From contig NZ_CP035417.1 in NCBI RefSeq assembly GCF_004123675.1, positions 2,719,501 to 2,783,500 on the forward strand: a stretch of DNA of 64,000 nucleotides, in the 5' to 3' direction. Both the position numbers and the translations under genes were made by a program. The DNA comes from Leisingera sp. NJS204. GTDB lineage: Bacteria > Pseudomonadota > Alphaproteobacteria > Rhodobacterales > Rhodobacteraceae. Shown here in pieces: positions 38,595 to 47,165 of this stretch. Below the pieces are notes generated by a model that made no database searches, had not been told where the DNA came from, and saw only the letters and a list, made by a program, of their open reading frames with translations. The first letter of the stretch is position 1. The number at the start of each line of letters is the position of its first letter.

Positions 38595-39611
38595 TCAGCC
38601 GTCCGTCACCCCCGCCTCGGCAAAGGTTGCCATACCGCTGTGGCAGGCGATCGCGCCTTTCAGCACTTGGATCGCCAGCGCCGCGCCGGAGGCCTCGCCC
38701 AGACGCAGGCCCAGCGACAACAGCGGCTGCTTGCCCAGTTTCGCCAGCAGCGCCGGATGCGCCCCCTCGGCGCTTTGATGGCCGGCCACTGCGTGGTCCA
38801 GCGCGCCGTCTGCGGTTTGCATCAGACAGGCCGCAGCAGCGCAGCAGATAAATCCGTCAAGGATCACCGGGATATGCAGCACGCGCGCGGCAGCAATGGC
38901 GCCCGCCATGGCAGCAATTTCGCGTCCGCCCAGGCAGGCCAGCGCATCCAGCCCATCGTTGATCCTGTCCCGATGCAGTGCAACGCCTTCGGCCACCACG
39001 CGGATTTTATTCGCAAGCCCGGCTTCATCCACACCGGTGCCGCGCCCGGTCCAATCCGCCGCCTCGCCGCCGAACAGCGCACAGGCCAGGGCGGCGGCAG
39101 GGGTGGTATTGCCGATGCCCATTTCGCCGACCACCAGCAGGTCAGCGCTTGGGTCCACCGCGTCCCAGCCGGTTTTCAGCGAAGCCAGCAGGTCAATCTG
39201 GTTCATCGCCGGCCCTTGGGTGAAATCAGCGGCCGGGCGCTCCAGCTCCAGCGCATGCACATCCATGCGGGCGCCGGCCAGCCTGGCCAGCTGGTTGATG
39301 GCCGCGCCGCCGTGTTCGAAGTTGATTACCATCTGGGCGGTGACTTCCGGCGGAAAGGCGGAAACCCCCTGTGCCGTCACGCCGTGGTTGCCGGCAAAGA
39401 CGATCACCTGCGGTGCGGTGATTTCCGGCCTATCGCTGCCGCGCCAGCCGCCGTACCAGATGGCCAGCTCCTCCAACCGGCCCAAGGCACCGGGCGGTTT
39501 GGTCAGCTGGGTGTTGCGCGCAGCCGCACCGTCCAGCGCGGCCTGGTCCTGCGCGGGCGCGCTGGCCAGTGCGGCGCGGAAGTCATCAAGAGAGGAAAGC
39601 TGTGGCAGCAT
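38595..39611 (-). CDS. cobT: Nicotinate-nucleotide-dimethylbenzimidazole phosphoribosyltransferase CobT
   Basis: Activates dimethylbenzimidazole as alpha-ribazole phosphate for the lower ligand of vitamin B12. The 338-aa protein shows [15 protein letters not shown] near 46-60, [35 protein letters not shown] near 166-180, and the C-terminal GAHPALL. The catalytic Glu near the end lies in the conserved [10 protein letters not shown] region. Start ATG 39611 follows a GAGG site. It is divergent from cobS, about 100 bases apart. Confidence 0.93.
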   Translation of the reverse strand: MLPQLSSLDDFRAALASAPAQDQAALDGAAARNTQLTKPPGALGRLEELAIWYGGWRGSDRPEITAPQVIVFAGNHGVTAQGVSAFPPEVTAQMVINFEHGGAAINQLARLAGARMDVHALELERPAADFTQGPAMNQIDLLASLKTGWDAVDPSADLLVVGEMGIGNTTPAAALACALFGGEAADWTGRGTGVDEAGLANKIRVVAEGVALHRDRINDGLDALACLGGREIAAMAGAIAAARVLHIPVILDGFICCAAAACLMQTADGALDHAVAGHQSAEGAHPALLAKLGKQPLLSLGLRLGEASGAALAIQVLKGAIACHSGMATFAEAGVTDG

Positions 39612-39712
39612 GAGAAAGCCTCGTTGCATCAGGTCGGGGGACGCGGATAAAGCGGATGGCAATCTGTTTAACGGCTGGCGGCAGTGCCGCAAGCCCCGCA
39701 ATAGGCCCGTAA

Positions 39713-40471
39713 ATGCGAAAAAACGACATCCAGGCAAAAGACATCCTGCTGGCGCTGGTGCTGCTGACCCGTCTGCCCTTGCCGCATCTGCCTGCGGAGG
39801 CTTTTCAGCGGCAGGCCAAGGCGGTCTGGGCATTTCCGCTGGCCGGGCTTGCCGTCAGCCTGCCGGCGGCGCTGGTTGCATCTTTTGCGTTGCACATGAG
39901 CCTGCCCGCCGCGGTCGCCGCGGGCCTGGCGCTGGCGGTTCAGGTGATGCTGTCAGGCGCCATGCATGAGGACGGGCTGGCCGATACTGCCGACGGACTA
40001 TGGGGCGGGTTCACCCGGGACCGGCGGCTGGAGATTATGAAGGACAGCCGCATCGGTGCTTACGGCGTGATTGCCCTGATCCTTGGGTTCGGCCTGCGCT
40101 GGAGCGCGCTGGCTGCGGTGTTCGCGGCAGCTGGCGTCTGGCCCCTTCTGGCGCTGGCTATGATGAGCCGCGCTGTGATGCCTGCACTGATGTCTGCACT
40201 GCCGAACGCACGGACGGCAGGGCTGTCGCAAACCGTGGGCCGTCCCCGCGCCCTGCCCTGTTTTCTGGCGGCTTCGCTGGCCGTCGTCCTGTCGCTGCCG
40301 CTGATTGGCTCAACGGCCTTTGCGGCTGCCTTGGCCATGGGCGTGGCGGTCCTGGGTTTGGGCGCGTTGGCCAAGGTCAAAATCGGCGGCCAGACGGGGG
40401 ACATTCTGGGAGCGTCGCAGCAAATCGCCGAGATTGCCGGCTTGCTCACGCTTCTCGCTCTCTGCAGCTAA
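39713..40471 (+). CDS. cobS: Adenosylcobinamide-GDP ribazoletransferase CobS
   Basis: Membrane enzyme that joins adenosylcobinamide-GDP to alpha-ribazole in the last step of B12 assembly. The 252-aa product has about six or seven hydrophobic segments, LLTRLPLP near 17-24, and the family motif [15 protein letters not shown] near 85-99, whose aspartates bind metal and the nucleotide, followed by [14 protein letters not shown]. It pairs with cobT across a shared promoter region. Confidence 0.93.
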   Translation: MRKNDIQAKDILLALVLLTRLPLPHLPAEAFQRQAKAVWAFPLAGLAVSLPAALVASFALHMSLPAAVAAGLALAVQVMLSGAMHEDGLADTADGLWGGFTRDRRLEIMKDSRIGAYGVIALILGFGLRWSALAAVFAAAGVWPLLALAMMSRAVMPALMSALPNARTAGLSQTVGRPRALPCFLAASLAVVLSLPLIGSTAFAAALAMGVAVLGLGALAKVKIGGQTGDILGASQQIAEIAGLLTLLALCS

Positions 40472-40490
40472 GCCGGGCCGCGGCATAAAA

Positions 40491-40520
40491 AAAGGCCGCG
40501 CCCTAGGGGGCACGGCCTTT
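40491..40520. terminator. Bidirectional terminator between cobS and carD
   Basis: AAAGGCC at the left pairs with GGCCTTT at the right around a GC-rich inner stem (CCC/GGG); A-rich sequence lies on the left flank, giving seven T on the minus strand for carD. Confidence 0.8.
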
Positions 40521-40543
40521 CAATGACTGACTAATGCAGATGC

Positions 40544-41056
40544 TTATGCTGCAACGCGGGAGGTCAGAACCTCATCCACCTGCTTGGCTGCCGCAATTTC
40601 GTCGTTGCCGGACACAGCCGCAACTTCGCGGGTCAGACGCTCAAGTGCGGCTTCGTACAACTGACGCTCGGAGTAGCTTTGTTCGCGCTGATCATCGGTG
40701 CGGTGCAGGTCGCGCACCACTTCGGCGATCGAGATCAGATCACCGGAGTTGATCTTTTGCTCATATTCCTGAGCGCGGCGCGACCACATGGCGCGTTTGA
40801 CCTTGGCCTTGCCCTTCAGCGTTTTCATCGCCTGGGCAATCACGTCCGGCGAGCTGAGCGAGCGCATGCCAACTTCGGTTGCCTTGTTGGTCGGCACCCG
40901 CAGGGTCATCTTGTCTTTTTCAAAGGTGATCACGAAAAGCTCCAGCGCAAAGCCGGCCACTTCCTGCTCCTCGATCGAGATGATCTGGCCCACGCCATGC
41001 GCCGGGTAGACTACATACTCATTGGGGCGGAATTCGAGCTTCTTCGATTTGGTCAT
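40544..41056 (-). CDS. carD: CarD family transcriptional regulator
   Basis: Binds RNA polymerase beta subunit and helps open promoters. The 170-aa protein has the N-terminal Tudor-like RNAP interaction domain (FRPNEYVVYPAHGVGQIISIEE, FVITFEKDKMTLRVP) and a C-terminal helical DNA-contacting region (AMWSRRAQEYEQKINSGDLISIAEVVRDL; the Trp that wedges the -10 edge is present). Usual alphaproteobacterial length. Transcribed alone, about 300 bases from fdxA. Confidence 0.93.
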   Translation of the reverse strand: MTKSKKLEFRPNEYVVYPAHGVGQIISIEEQEVAGFALELFVITFEKDKMTLRVPTNKATEVGMRSLSSPDVIAQAMKTLKGKAKVKRAMWSRRAQEYEQKINSGDLISIAEVVRDLHRTDDQREQSYSERQLYEAALERLTREVAAVSGNDEIAAAKQVDEVLTSRVAA

Positions 41057-41357
41057 ACAGGTTATTCCTTACTCATAGCCGGGCGGCTCCGGCATTTTAG
41101 CGAACAAAATGCCCGGCCCCGGTCAGTTTGATTTGACCAGCCCCCAGGACATTTTTTCCGCAGAAATACCGCCCAATCTGCGCACCACTGCTGGCGTGCG
41201 CCAGGGGCGGACTCCGATTGTTTATGTCTTTTGTGCTTTTAGCATACCACAAAAAAGGGCCGCCCGAAAGGCGGCCAGCTGAACAGGCTTCGTTAAAACC
41301 CCATGCAATGCGGCAGTTTCCCGCAAATTTGCGGCACCGGACGCAGTGGACAGAGAA
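41057..41357 (-). other. Intergenic stretch with carD promoter region and fdxA terminator
   Basis: No gene here. The part near 41057-41220 is the likely promoter/leader of carD; the fdxA terminator lies at 41251-41276. Nothing else is recognised. Confidence 0.5.
41251..41276 (-). terminator. Terminator of fdxA
   Basis: GGCCGCC (41258-41264) pairs with GGCGGCC (41270-41276); six T follow on the minus strand (41251-41256). Confidence 0.85.
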
Positions 41358-41696
41358 TCAGCCGCCTTCGCCGGGCGCCTCAGAGAAATACTTCTCCATC
41401 TTGCCCTCTTCGCCGTCGCGTTCCTCGTAGCCCGGCATCGGGTCTTTTTTGGAGACGATGACCGGCCACAGTTCAGAGTATTTGCGGTTGAACTCGACCC
41501 ATTTGTCCATGTCCGGTTCGGTATCCGGGCGGATTGCATCTGCTGGGCATTCCGGTTCGCAGACGCCGCAATCGATGCATTCGTCGGGGTGGATCACCAG
41601 GGTGTTCTCGCCCTCGTAAAAGCAATCCACCGGGCATACCTCGACACAGTCGGTGTATTTGCAGGCGATGCAGTTTTCCGTCACGACATAGGTCAT
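41358..41696 (-). CDS. fdxA: Seven-iron ferredoxin FdxA
   Basis: Small electron carrier of 112 aa with one [3Fe-4S] and one [4Fe-4S] cluster. The cysteine pattern fits exactly: Cys9, Cys17 and Cys50 for the 3Fe cluster, and Cys21, Cys40, Cys43 and Cys46 for the 4Fe cluster; the C-terminal helical tail ([11 protein letters not shown]) is typical of the alphaproteobacterial form. It follows the S4-domain gene by 62 bases. Confidence 0.94.
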   Translation of the reverse strand: MTYVVTENCIACKYTDCVEVCPVDCFYEGENTLVIHPDECIDCGVCEPECPADAIRPDTEPDMDKWVEFNRKYSELWPVIVSKKDPMPGYEERDGEEGKMEKYFSEAPGEGG

Positions 41697-41758
41697 AGTA
41701 CCGAGTCCCGTTTTCCGTTTGCGCCTAGCTAATCCAGACCGGCGACGGCTTCAAGCCG

Positions 41759-42133
41759 TCAAAGGGTATCCTGCTTGCGAGTAAGATCAAGCGCTCTGCG
41801 GGCTTTTTTGTCCGGCCGGCCTTTTCCTTCGAACCTGGGATTGGCCGGAATTTTTTCCTGCTTTTCCGTCATGTCGAAGTACAGTGCCTGCGCCTCAGGT
41901 GCCGGGCCGCGGCGTTCGCCAATGGCCTCTACCCGGACCACGCGGATCACTTTGGCCTGGGCAAAGGTCAGAACGTCACCCGGGGCGACGTTCTGAGCCG
42001 GTTTTAAGGTCTTGGTACCGTTGAGGCGCACATGGCCCGCACTGACCTGTTTGGCGGCCAGGCTGCGGGTTTTGAAAAACCGCGCATGCCATAGCCACTT
42101 GTCGATGCGGATCTTGGGCGCGCCCCCAGTCAT
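41759..42133 (-). CDS. S4-domain RNA-binding protein (Hsp15/HslR-like)
   Basis: A 124-aa protein with an N-terminal S4 domain: IRIDKWLWHARFFKTRSLAAKQV and GHVRLNGTKTLKPAQNVAPGD (given in parts), matching Hsp15, which binds stalled 50S subunits with nascent chains. The C-terminus is strongly basic (RPDKKARRALDLTRKQ). It lies seven bases after the SUV3-like helicase, so the two are co-transcribed, which suggests a shared role in RNA handling. Confidence 0.85.
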   Translation of the reverse strand: MTGGAPKIRIDKWLWHARFFKTRSLAAKQVSAGHVRLNGTKTLKPAQNVAPGDVLTFAQAKVIRVVRVEAIGERRGPAPEAQALYFDMTEKQEKIPANPRFEGKGRPDKKARRALDLTRKQDTL

Positions 42134-42140
42134 GGCAGGA

Positions 42141-45056
42141 TCAGTCGCCCTGTTTCAGCCCCATCAGCGCGGCGGCAAAGGGGTTGTCGGGGTCGATCTG
42201 CTTTTCCTTCCTGGCAGGGCGCGCGGAATAGGTCTTGGCGCCCTGGTCCTGACGCGGACCGCCCTTGCGGCCCGGTTTGCCGCGCGGGCCGCCGTCACGG
42301 TCGCCGCCTTTGGCGCCGCGCGGTTTGCCCTTGCCGGCAGGTTTGCCGTCGCCCTGCGGGCGGCGGTTCTGCTGGCGCTGGCCGCCCTGGCGTCCGCCCC
42401 GGTTGCCGCCCCAGGTGAAAGTGAAGAACACTTCCATTTCCGGTTCAGCAGCAGCAGCCTCCGCCTCAGCAGCCGCTTCGGGCTTGGCTTCTGCATTATC
42501 TTCCGCAGGTGCCGTGTCTTGTGCAGATGCGGCCTCGGCCTCAGCGGCGGCGGGAGTTTCGGCAGCGGCGTCTTCAGCAGGTGCTGTATCCGCAGCTTCA
42601 GCAGCCGGCTCTTCCGTCGCAGGTGCCGCTTCAGCAGCTGCCTCAGCAGGTTTGGCTTCCGCTTCCGCCGCAACCGGCTTCACCTTCTGGCGCTCGCCCT
42701 TTTCGGCCTTGTAGCCCAGCCCCTGCATCAGGTCGGCGAACTGCTCCAGCGTCATGCCGGTGATCGACAGCATGTCAGCCTTGGCTTCAAAGCCGCCGCG
42801 GCTGTCTTCGCCGCGCAGCATGTCGGCCAGGCGTTCCAGCATGTCGATGCGGATCATCCGCTCACCCGCCGCGCGATAGCCGGACATGGTGTCATAGCCG
42901 TCGGGCGCGCCCTTGGCGGACGGCACCGTGACCAGACCGGGAGGCGGAGATTCGGGGAAATCCTGAAGACCGTTGGCCAGCGACCACAGCACCAGCCGCA
43001 GACGGGTCGGCGCGGGCTTCAGCAAGAGCGGCATGAAAATGGTGAACTGGCCGAAACGGATGCCATGCTTGCGCAGCGCGCCCCGGGCGTCCTGGTCCAG
43101 GTCTTTCACCTCTTGCGCGATGCTTGCGCGCGGCAGCACGCCAAGGTTTTCGACCATGCGGAAGGCAAAACCACGGGCCAGGCCGGTCAGCTCTTCGTCC
43201 TTTTGCAAGGCCAGCAGCGGCTCGAACAGCGCGTTGATCTTGCGGGTGATGAAATGCAGCAGGCGGCGTTCCACCTTCTGGGCGACATCCGGCCCGGCGG
43301 ACTCGTCCACAAAGACCTCGATCTGCGGGGTCAGCGCATCGGCACCGGCAACCAGCTTGCCCACCGCATGTTCGCCCCACATCAGGCCGCCCTGTTCGGT
43401 GTAATCGATCTCGGTATCGGGCGCGTTATAGAACCGGTCCGCACGCAGATGGAATTGCGGCGCCAGCGCCTGCAGCGAGGCCGCCTTCAAGGCCTTGGCC
43501 TCGGCACCCTGCGCGCTTTTATCCGGGCTGAACCGGAACCCCTCGAGACGGCCGACGAATTCGCCTTCAACCGTCACTTCACCCTTGTCATTCACTTCGG
43601 CCAAAAGGGCCTCCTTCTGTTTGAGCCGGCGCAGCAGCACTGAAGTGCGCCGGTCCACAAATCGCTGAGTCAAACGCTCGTGCAGAGCATCCGACAACCT
43701 GTCTTCTACAGCGCGCGTCTCTCCGCGCCAATGGCTTTCGTCACGCAGCCAGCCATTCCTTTGCGCGACATAAGTCCACGTGCGGATAAATGCCAGCCGC
43801 TTGGACAATGTGTCGATGTTGCCGTCGGTGCGGTCAATTCGCTTTATCTGGCGAGCCATCCAGTCGTCCGGCACCACGCCGCCGCCATGCAGATGTTCAA
43901 AAATCACCCCCAGAAGCGAGGCATGTTCGGCGTGGGAAATGCCGCGGAAATCGGGAATCCGGCAGATATCCCACAACAGCCGCACCGATTGCGCGTTGGT
44001 GGTGCGCGAGATCACGGCGGATTCGCGCGACAGCATTTTCAGCGCGCCCAGGTCGTCCGCCTCGCGCGCTTTGATCAGGTTTTCATCCGAAGGGCTTGAT
44101 TCGAGCGAGTGGATCAACGTTTCAACCGTGCCGAACTGCAGATCCGCAGACCGCCAGTTCAGCTTTTTCAGCGGCGTGAACTGGTGGTTCATGATGGCAG
44201 ACGCCGTGCCCTCGTCCAGGGGCCGCGCATCGCCGGTCACGCCAAACGTGCCGTGGCTCATCCCGCGGCCCGCCCGGCCTGCGATCTGGGCCAGCTCATT
44301 CGGGGCCAGCTCGCGCATCCGGCGGCCGTCGAATTTGGCGGTCGAGGAAAACGCCACATGGTCGATATCCAGGTTCAGCCCCATGCCGATGGCATCGGTG
44401 GCGACCAGGTAATCCACCTCGCCATTCTGGTACAGTTCCACCTGCGCATTGCGTGTGCGGGGGCTGAGCGCCCCCATCACCACCGCCGCGCCGCCCTTCT
44501 GACGGCGGATCAGTTCGGCAATCGCATAGACATTATCAACCGAAAACCCGACAATTGCAGTGCGAGGCGGCATCCTGCTTATCTTTTTCGAACCTGCATA
44601 GACCAGATCCGACATCCGCTCGCGGCGATGGAACTCTACCCCGGGCACCAGCGCCGAAATCGGCCCGCGCATGGTATCGGCGCCCAGGAACAGTGTCTCA
44701 AGCGTGCCGCGGGCGCGCAGCAGGCGGTTGGTGAAGACATGTCCGCGCTCAGGATCGGCGCAGAGCTGGATTTCGTCGATCGCCAGGAAGTCGCAGCCCA
44801 TGCCCTCGGGCATCGCCTCCACCGTGCAGATCCAGTATTTCGCGCGCGGCGGCACGATGCGTTCCTCGCCGGTGACCAGCGCCACCACCGACGGCCCGCG
44901 CGCCGCCACCACCTTGTCATAGACCTCGCGCGCCAAAAGCCGCAGCGGAAACCCCATGACGCCGGTGCGGTAGCCCAGCATCCGTTCGATGGCGTAATGT
45001 GTTTTGCCGGTATTGGTCGGGCCCAGAACGGCCACGATCCGCGATGCGCTTGCCAT
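42141..45056 (-). CDS. SUV3-like superfamily 2 RNA helicase with long disordered tail
   Basis: A 971-aa ATP-dependent RNA helicase of the mitochondrial SUV3 kind. Motif I is GPTNTGKT (12-19), DEXD-box is IDEIQ (93-97), and motifs V/VI appear as ATDAIGMGLNLD and QIAGRAGRG. A SUV3-type C-terminal helical region follows to about residue 720. The last about 170 residues are low complexity: an Ala/Glu/Pro-rich stretch and then a Gly/Arg/Gln/Lys-rich basic tail, probably for RNA or protein binding. In mitochondria SUV3 works with PNPase; an equivalent partnership is only inferred here. Confidence 0.87.
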   Translation of the reverse strand: MASASRIVAVLGPTNTGKTHYAIERMLGYRTGVMGFPLRLLAREVYDKVVAARGPSVVALVTGEERIVPPRAKYWICTVEAMPEGMGCDFLAIDEIQLCADPERGHVFTNRLLRARGTLETLFLGADTMRGPISALVPGVEFHRRERMSDLVYAGSKKISRMPPRTAIVGFSVDNVYAIAELIRRQKGGAAVVMGALSPRTRNAQVELYQNGEVDYLVATDAIGMGLNLDIDHVAFSSTAKFDGRRMRELAPNELAQIAGRAGRGMSHGTFGVTGDARPLDEGTASAIMNHQFTPLKKLNWRSADLQFGTVETLIHSLESSPSDENLIKAREADDLGALKMLSRESAVISRTTNAQSVRLLWDICRIPDFRGISHAEHASLLGVIFEHLHGGGVVPDDWMARQIKRIDRTDGNIDTLSKRLAFIRTWTYVAQRNGWLRDESHWRGETRAVEDRLSDALHERLTQRFVDRRTSVLLRRLKQKEALLAEVNDKGEVTVEGEFVGRLEGFRFSPDKSAQGAEAKALKAASLQALAPQFHLRADRFYNAPDTEIDYTEQGGLMWGEHAVGKLVAGADALTPQIEVFVDESAGPDVAQKVERRLLHFITRKINALFEPLLALQKDEELTGLARGFAFRMVENLGVLPRASIAQEVKDLDQDARGALRKHGIRFGQFTIFMPLLLKPAPTRLRLVLWSLANGLQDFPESPPPGLVTVPSAKGAPDGYDTMSGYRAAGERMIRIDMLERLADMLRGEDSRGGFEAKADMLSITGMTLEQFADLMQGLGYKAEKGERQKVKPVAAEAEAKPAEAAAEAAPATEEPAAEAADTAPAEDAAAETPAAAEAEAASAQDTAPAEDNAEAKPEAAAEAEAAAAEPEMEVFFTFTWGGNRGGRQGGQRQQNRRPQGDGKPAGKGKPRGAKGGDRDGGPRGKPGRKGGPRQDQGAKTYSARPARKEKQIDPDNPFAAALMGLKQGD

Positions 45057-45082
45057 TGCTTCAGCCCCCGCCCCGATGGGGC

Positions 45083-45649
45083 TTACAGTTCCCGGCCCTC
45101 GGCCAAGGGCGCCAATCGTTCAAGGGCGCTGCTTACTTCCTCGTGGTGCGGATGTATAGCCTTGGCCCGCTGGTAGGCCTGATAGGCGCGTTCGGGTTTA
45201 CGGAATTGTTCGAACAACGCGCCCAGCGCGTAGATCGCGTTGTAATCCATCGGGTTCAGCGCCAGCGCGCGTTCCAGATCCGCCACCGAAGGCCCGTAAA
45301 GCCCCAGCGCGAAATAGACGCGGGCCCGTTCGTACCAGCCGCGGGCAAATTCCGGCGCATGATCGGTCAGCGCGGTCAAATGCTCCGCTGCCCGCTGCAA
45401 ATCGCCCCGCTCCAGCGCGTCGGTGCCGCGCCGCAGCAGCAGATCCATCGCAGGCGAGCCGCTTTTGGCCCAAAGCGCCTGCAGCTCGCGGTCGATGGCC
45501 GCCGCCTCGGAGAGTTCCGACACGGCCAGGTCCTGCAGCAGCGCATCGGCGGAATGCTGCTGTGCCGCGCCGGCCCCAGGCAAGGAATACGTGACTGTGA
45601 CTGCCGTTGCCGCCACGATAGCTTTGAGCTTTGGGAGATTTGCCAGCAT
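45083..45649 (-). CDS. Exported TPR protein
   Basis: A 188-aa protein with an N-terminal hydrophobic signal sequence (LKAIVAATAVTVTYSLPGAGAA) and then tetratricopeptide repeats: LLLRRGTDALERGDLQRAAEHL, WYERARVYFALGLYGPSVADLERAL (in parts) and the repeat after NPMDYNAIYALG. Likely a periplasmic scaffold; partner unknown. ATG 45649 is chosen because the upstream part of the frame is not signal-peptide-like. About 25 bases before the helicase gene, so perhaps one transcript. Confidence 0.82.
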   Translation of the reverse strand: MLANLPKLKAIVAATAVTVTYSLPGAGAAQQHSADALLQDLAVSELSEAAAIDRELQALWAKSGSPAMDLLLRRGTDALERGDLQRAAEHLTALTDHAPEFARGWYERARVYFALGLYGPSVADLERALALNPMDYNAIYALGALFEQFRKPERAYQAYQRAKAIHPHHEEVSSALERLAPLAEGREL

Positions 45650-45750
45650 GATGCCCCCAGTGTAATCCAGCGCGCGGCAATTTCCAGTATTGGATGCAAA
45701 TGCTTCACAGATTTGTGCTATGAAGCGCGCAAAACAGATTGAGGACTGAC

Positions 45751-46041
45751 ATGAGCGATACCCTGGCACAGGCGGCAGAGACCCTGAACAGCAAACTGGA
45801 CGCAGGCGAATTCGACGCCTCCGCAAAATTCGAGATCGAGGGGCTGGGCTCCATCGTGCTTGACGGCGCAGGCGCCCGCGTCGGCGACGAAGACACCGAT
45901 GTCACCATGAAAGCCGACGCCGACACGTTCCAGTCGATCCTTGAGGGCGATTTGAACCCCACCGCCGCCTTCATGTCCGGCAAGCTGACCATCGATGGTG
46001 ACATGGGCACCGCGATGAAGCTGGCCTCGGCCCTGTCCTGA
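45751..46041 (+). CDS. SCP2 sterol-binding domain protein
   Basis: A 96-aa protein that is one complete SCP2 domain: AKFEIEGLGSIVLDGAGA, DVTMKADADTFQSILEGDLNP and AFMSGKLTIDGDMGTAMKLASAL (seen in order). These small proteins bind lipids or acyl chains in a hydrophobic tunnel. Start ATG 45751 has GAGGA upstream. Its stop overlaps the start of the hydrolase gene (TGATG), suggesting a joint function with a lipid substrate. Confidence 0.9.
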   Translation: MSDTLAQAAETLNSKLDAGEFDASAKFEIEGLGSIVLDGAGARVGDEDTDVTMKADADTFQSILEGDLNPTAAFMSGKLTIDGDMGTAMKLASALS

Positions 46042-47003
46042 TGGACGGCGCCCCGGTGGAGCTGCAGCCTGCCCCCTTGTTTGCGGATATCGCGCAGGGG
46101 CCTGCGGGCGGTCAGGCCCATTGGGTGCACACCTCGGACGGCCTGCGTATCCGCGCAGGCCACTGGCGACCCGAAGGAGCGGCAAAGGGCACCGTCCTGC
46201 TGTTTCCCGGTCGCACGGAATATATCGAAAAATACGGGCTGGCCGCGGCGGAATTTGCCGATCGCGGTTTTGCGACCCTCACCGTGGACTGGCGCGGCCA
46301 GGGGCTGGCGGACCGGACCCTGGCAGAACGCCGCCTGGGCCATGTCGAAGACTTCAGCGACTTCCAGAAGGACGTGCAGGCGCTGACCGGGCTGGCCGAA
46401 CAGCTGGATCTGCCGGAACCCTGGTTTCTGGTCGGCCACTCCATGGGCGGCGCCATCGGGTTGCGCGCGCTGATGCAGGGGCTGAAGGTCAATGCCTGCT
46501 GTTTTACCGGCCCGATGTGGGGCATCCAGATCCCGCCGCTGCTGCGCCCTTTGGCCAGCTTTCTAAGCGGCGTTGCGCCGTTTTTGCGTCTGGACAAATT
46601 GCTGCTGCCGACCACGGCGCTGGAGCAATATGTGCAGATCACGCCCTTTGACGGCAACACGCTGACCACCGATCCGGACATGTACCGGATGATGCATGCC
46701 CAGCTGGCGGCACAGCCCGATCTGGCGCTTGGCGGCCCCACCGTCCAATGGCTGCGCGTCAGCCTGCAGGACTGCGCCTGGCTGGCCGGGCAGCCCTCGC
46801 CCGCCCTGCCCTGCATCACCTTTGTTGGCTCGGACGAGCAGATCGTCAACACCGAGGCCATCCACGACCGGATGGCGCGCTGGCCGGGCGGCGAGCTGGA
46901 CCTGATCAAGGGAGCCCGGCACGAGGTGCTGATGGAAACCCCGGAAATCCGCGCACATGTGTTTTCCAGCATGTGCCGCCTGTTTGAACAGTACCGCGGC
47001 TGA
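46041..47003 (+). CDS. Alpha/beta hydrolase, lysophospholipase-like
   Basis: A 320-aa serine hydrolase. The fold signs are LLFPGRTEYIEKYG near 53-66 (oxyanion and strand region), TVDWRGQGLADR near 81-92, nucleophile Ser134 in VGHSMGGAIG, an acidic residue in FVGSDEQIVN and the catalytic His in GARHEVLME. This is the YtpA/monoacylglycerol-lipase (Hydrolase_4) pattern. Coupled to the SCP2 gene, which supports a lipid substrate. Confidence 0.85.
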   Translation: MDGAPVELQPAPLFADIAQGPAGGQAHWVHTSDGLRIRAGHWRPEGAAKGTVLLFPGRTEYIEKYGLAAAEFADRGFATLTVDWRGQGLADRTLAERRLGHVEDFSDFQKDVQALTGLAEQLDLPEPWFLVGHSMGGAIGLRALMQGLKVNACCFTGPMWGIQIPPLLRPLASFLSGVAPFLRLDKLLLPTTALEQYVQITPFDGNTLTTDPDMYRMMHAQLAAQPDLALGGPTVQWLRVSLQDCAWLAGQPSPALPCITFVGSDEQIVNTEAIHDRMARWPGGELDLIKGARHEVLMETPEIRAHVFSSMCRLFEQYRG

Positions 47004-47165
47004 TCGCCCGGCGTTGCGCCGACTAAGCGCCGTGCCTTTACCTGCCCCTTACCAGCTTTCGTTAAACTCCCGATGATCTGCAGATGATCAACGCCCGCCT
47101 GCTTGTGATCCAGCAAGCCGCCGCTTAGATGTTGGGTCAACGAATTTCTCATGACAGGAGCCCCC

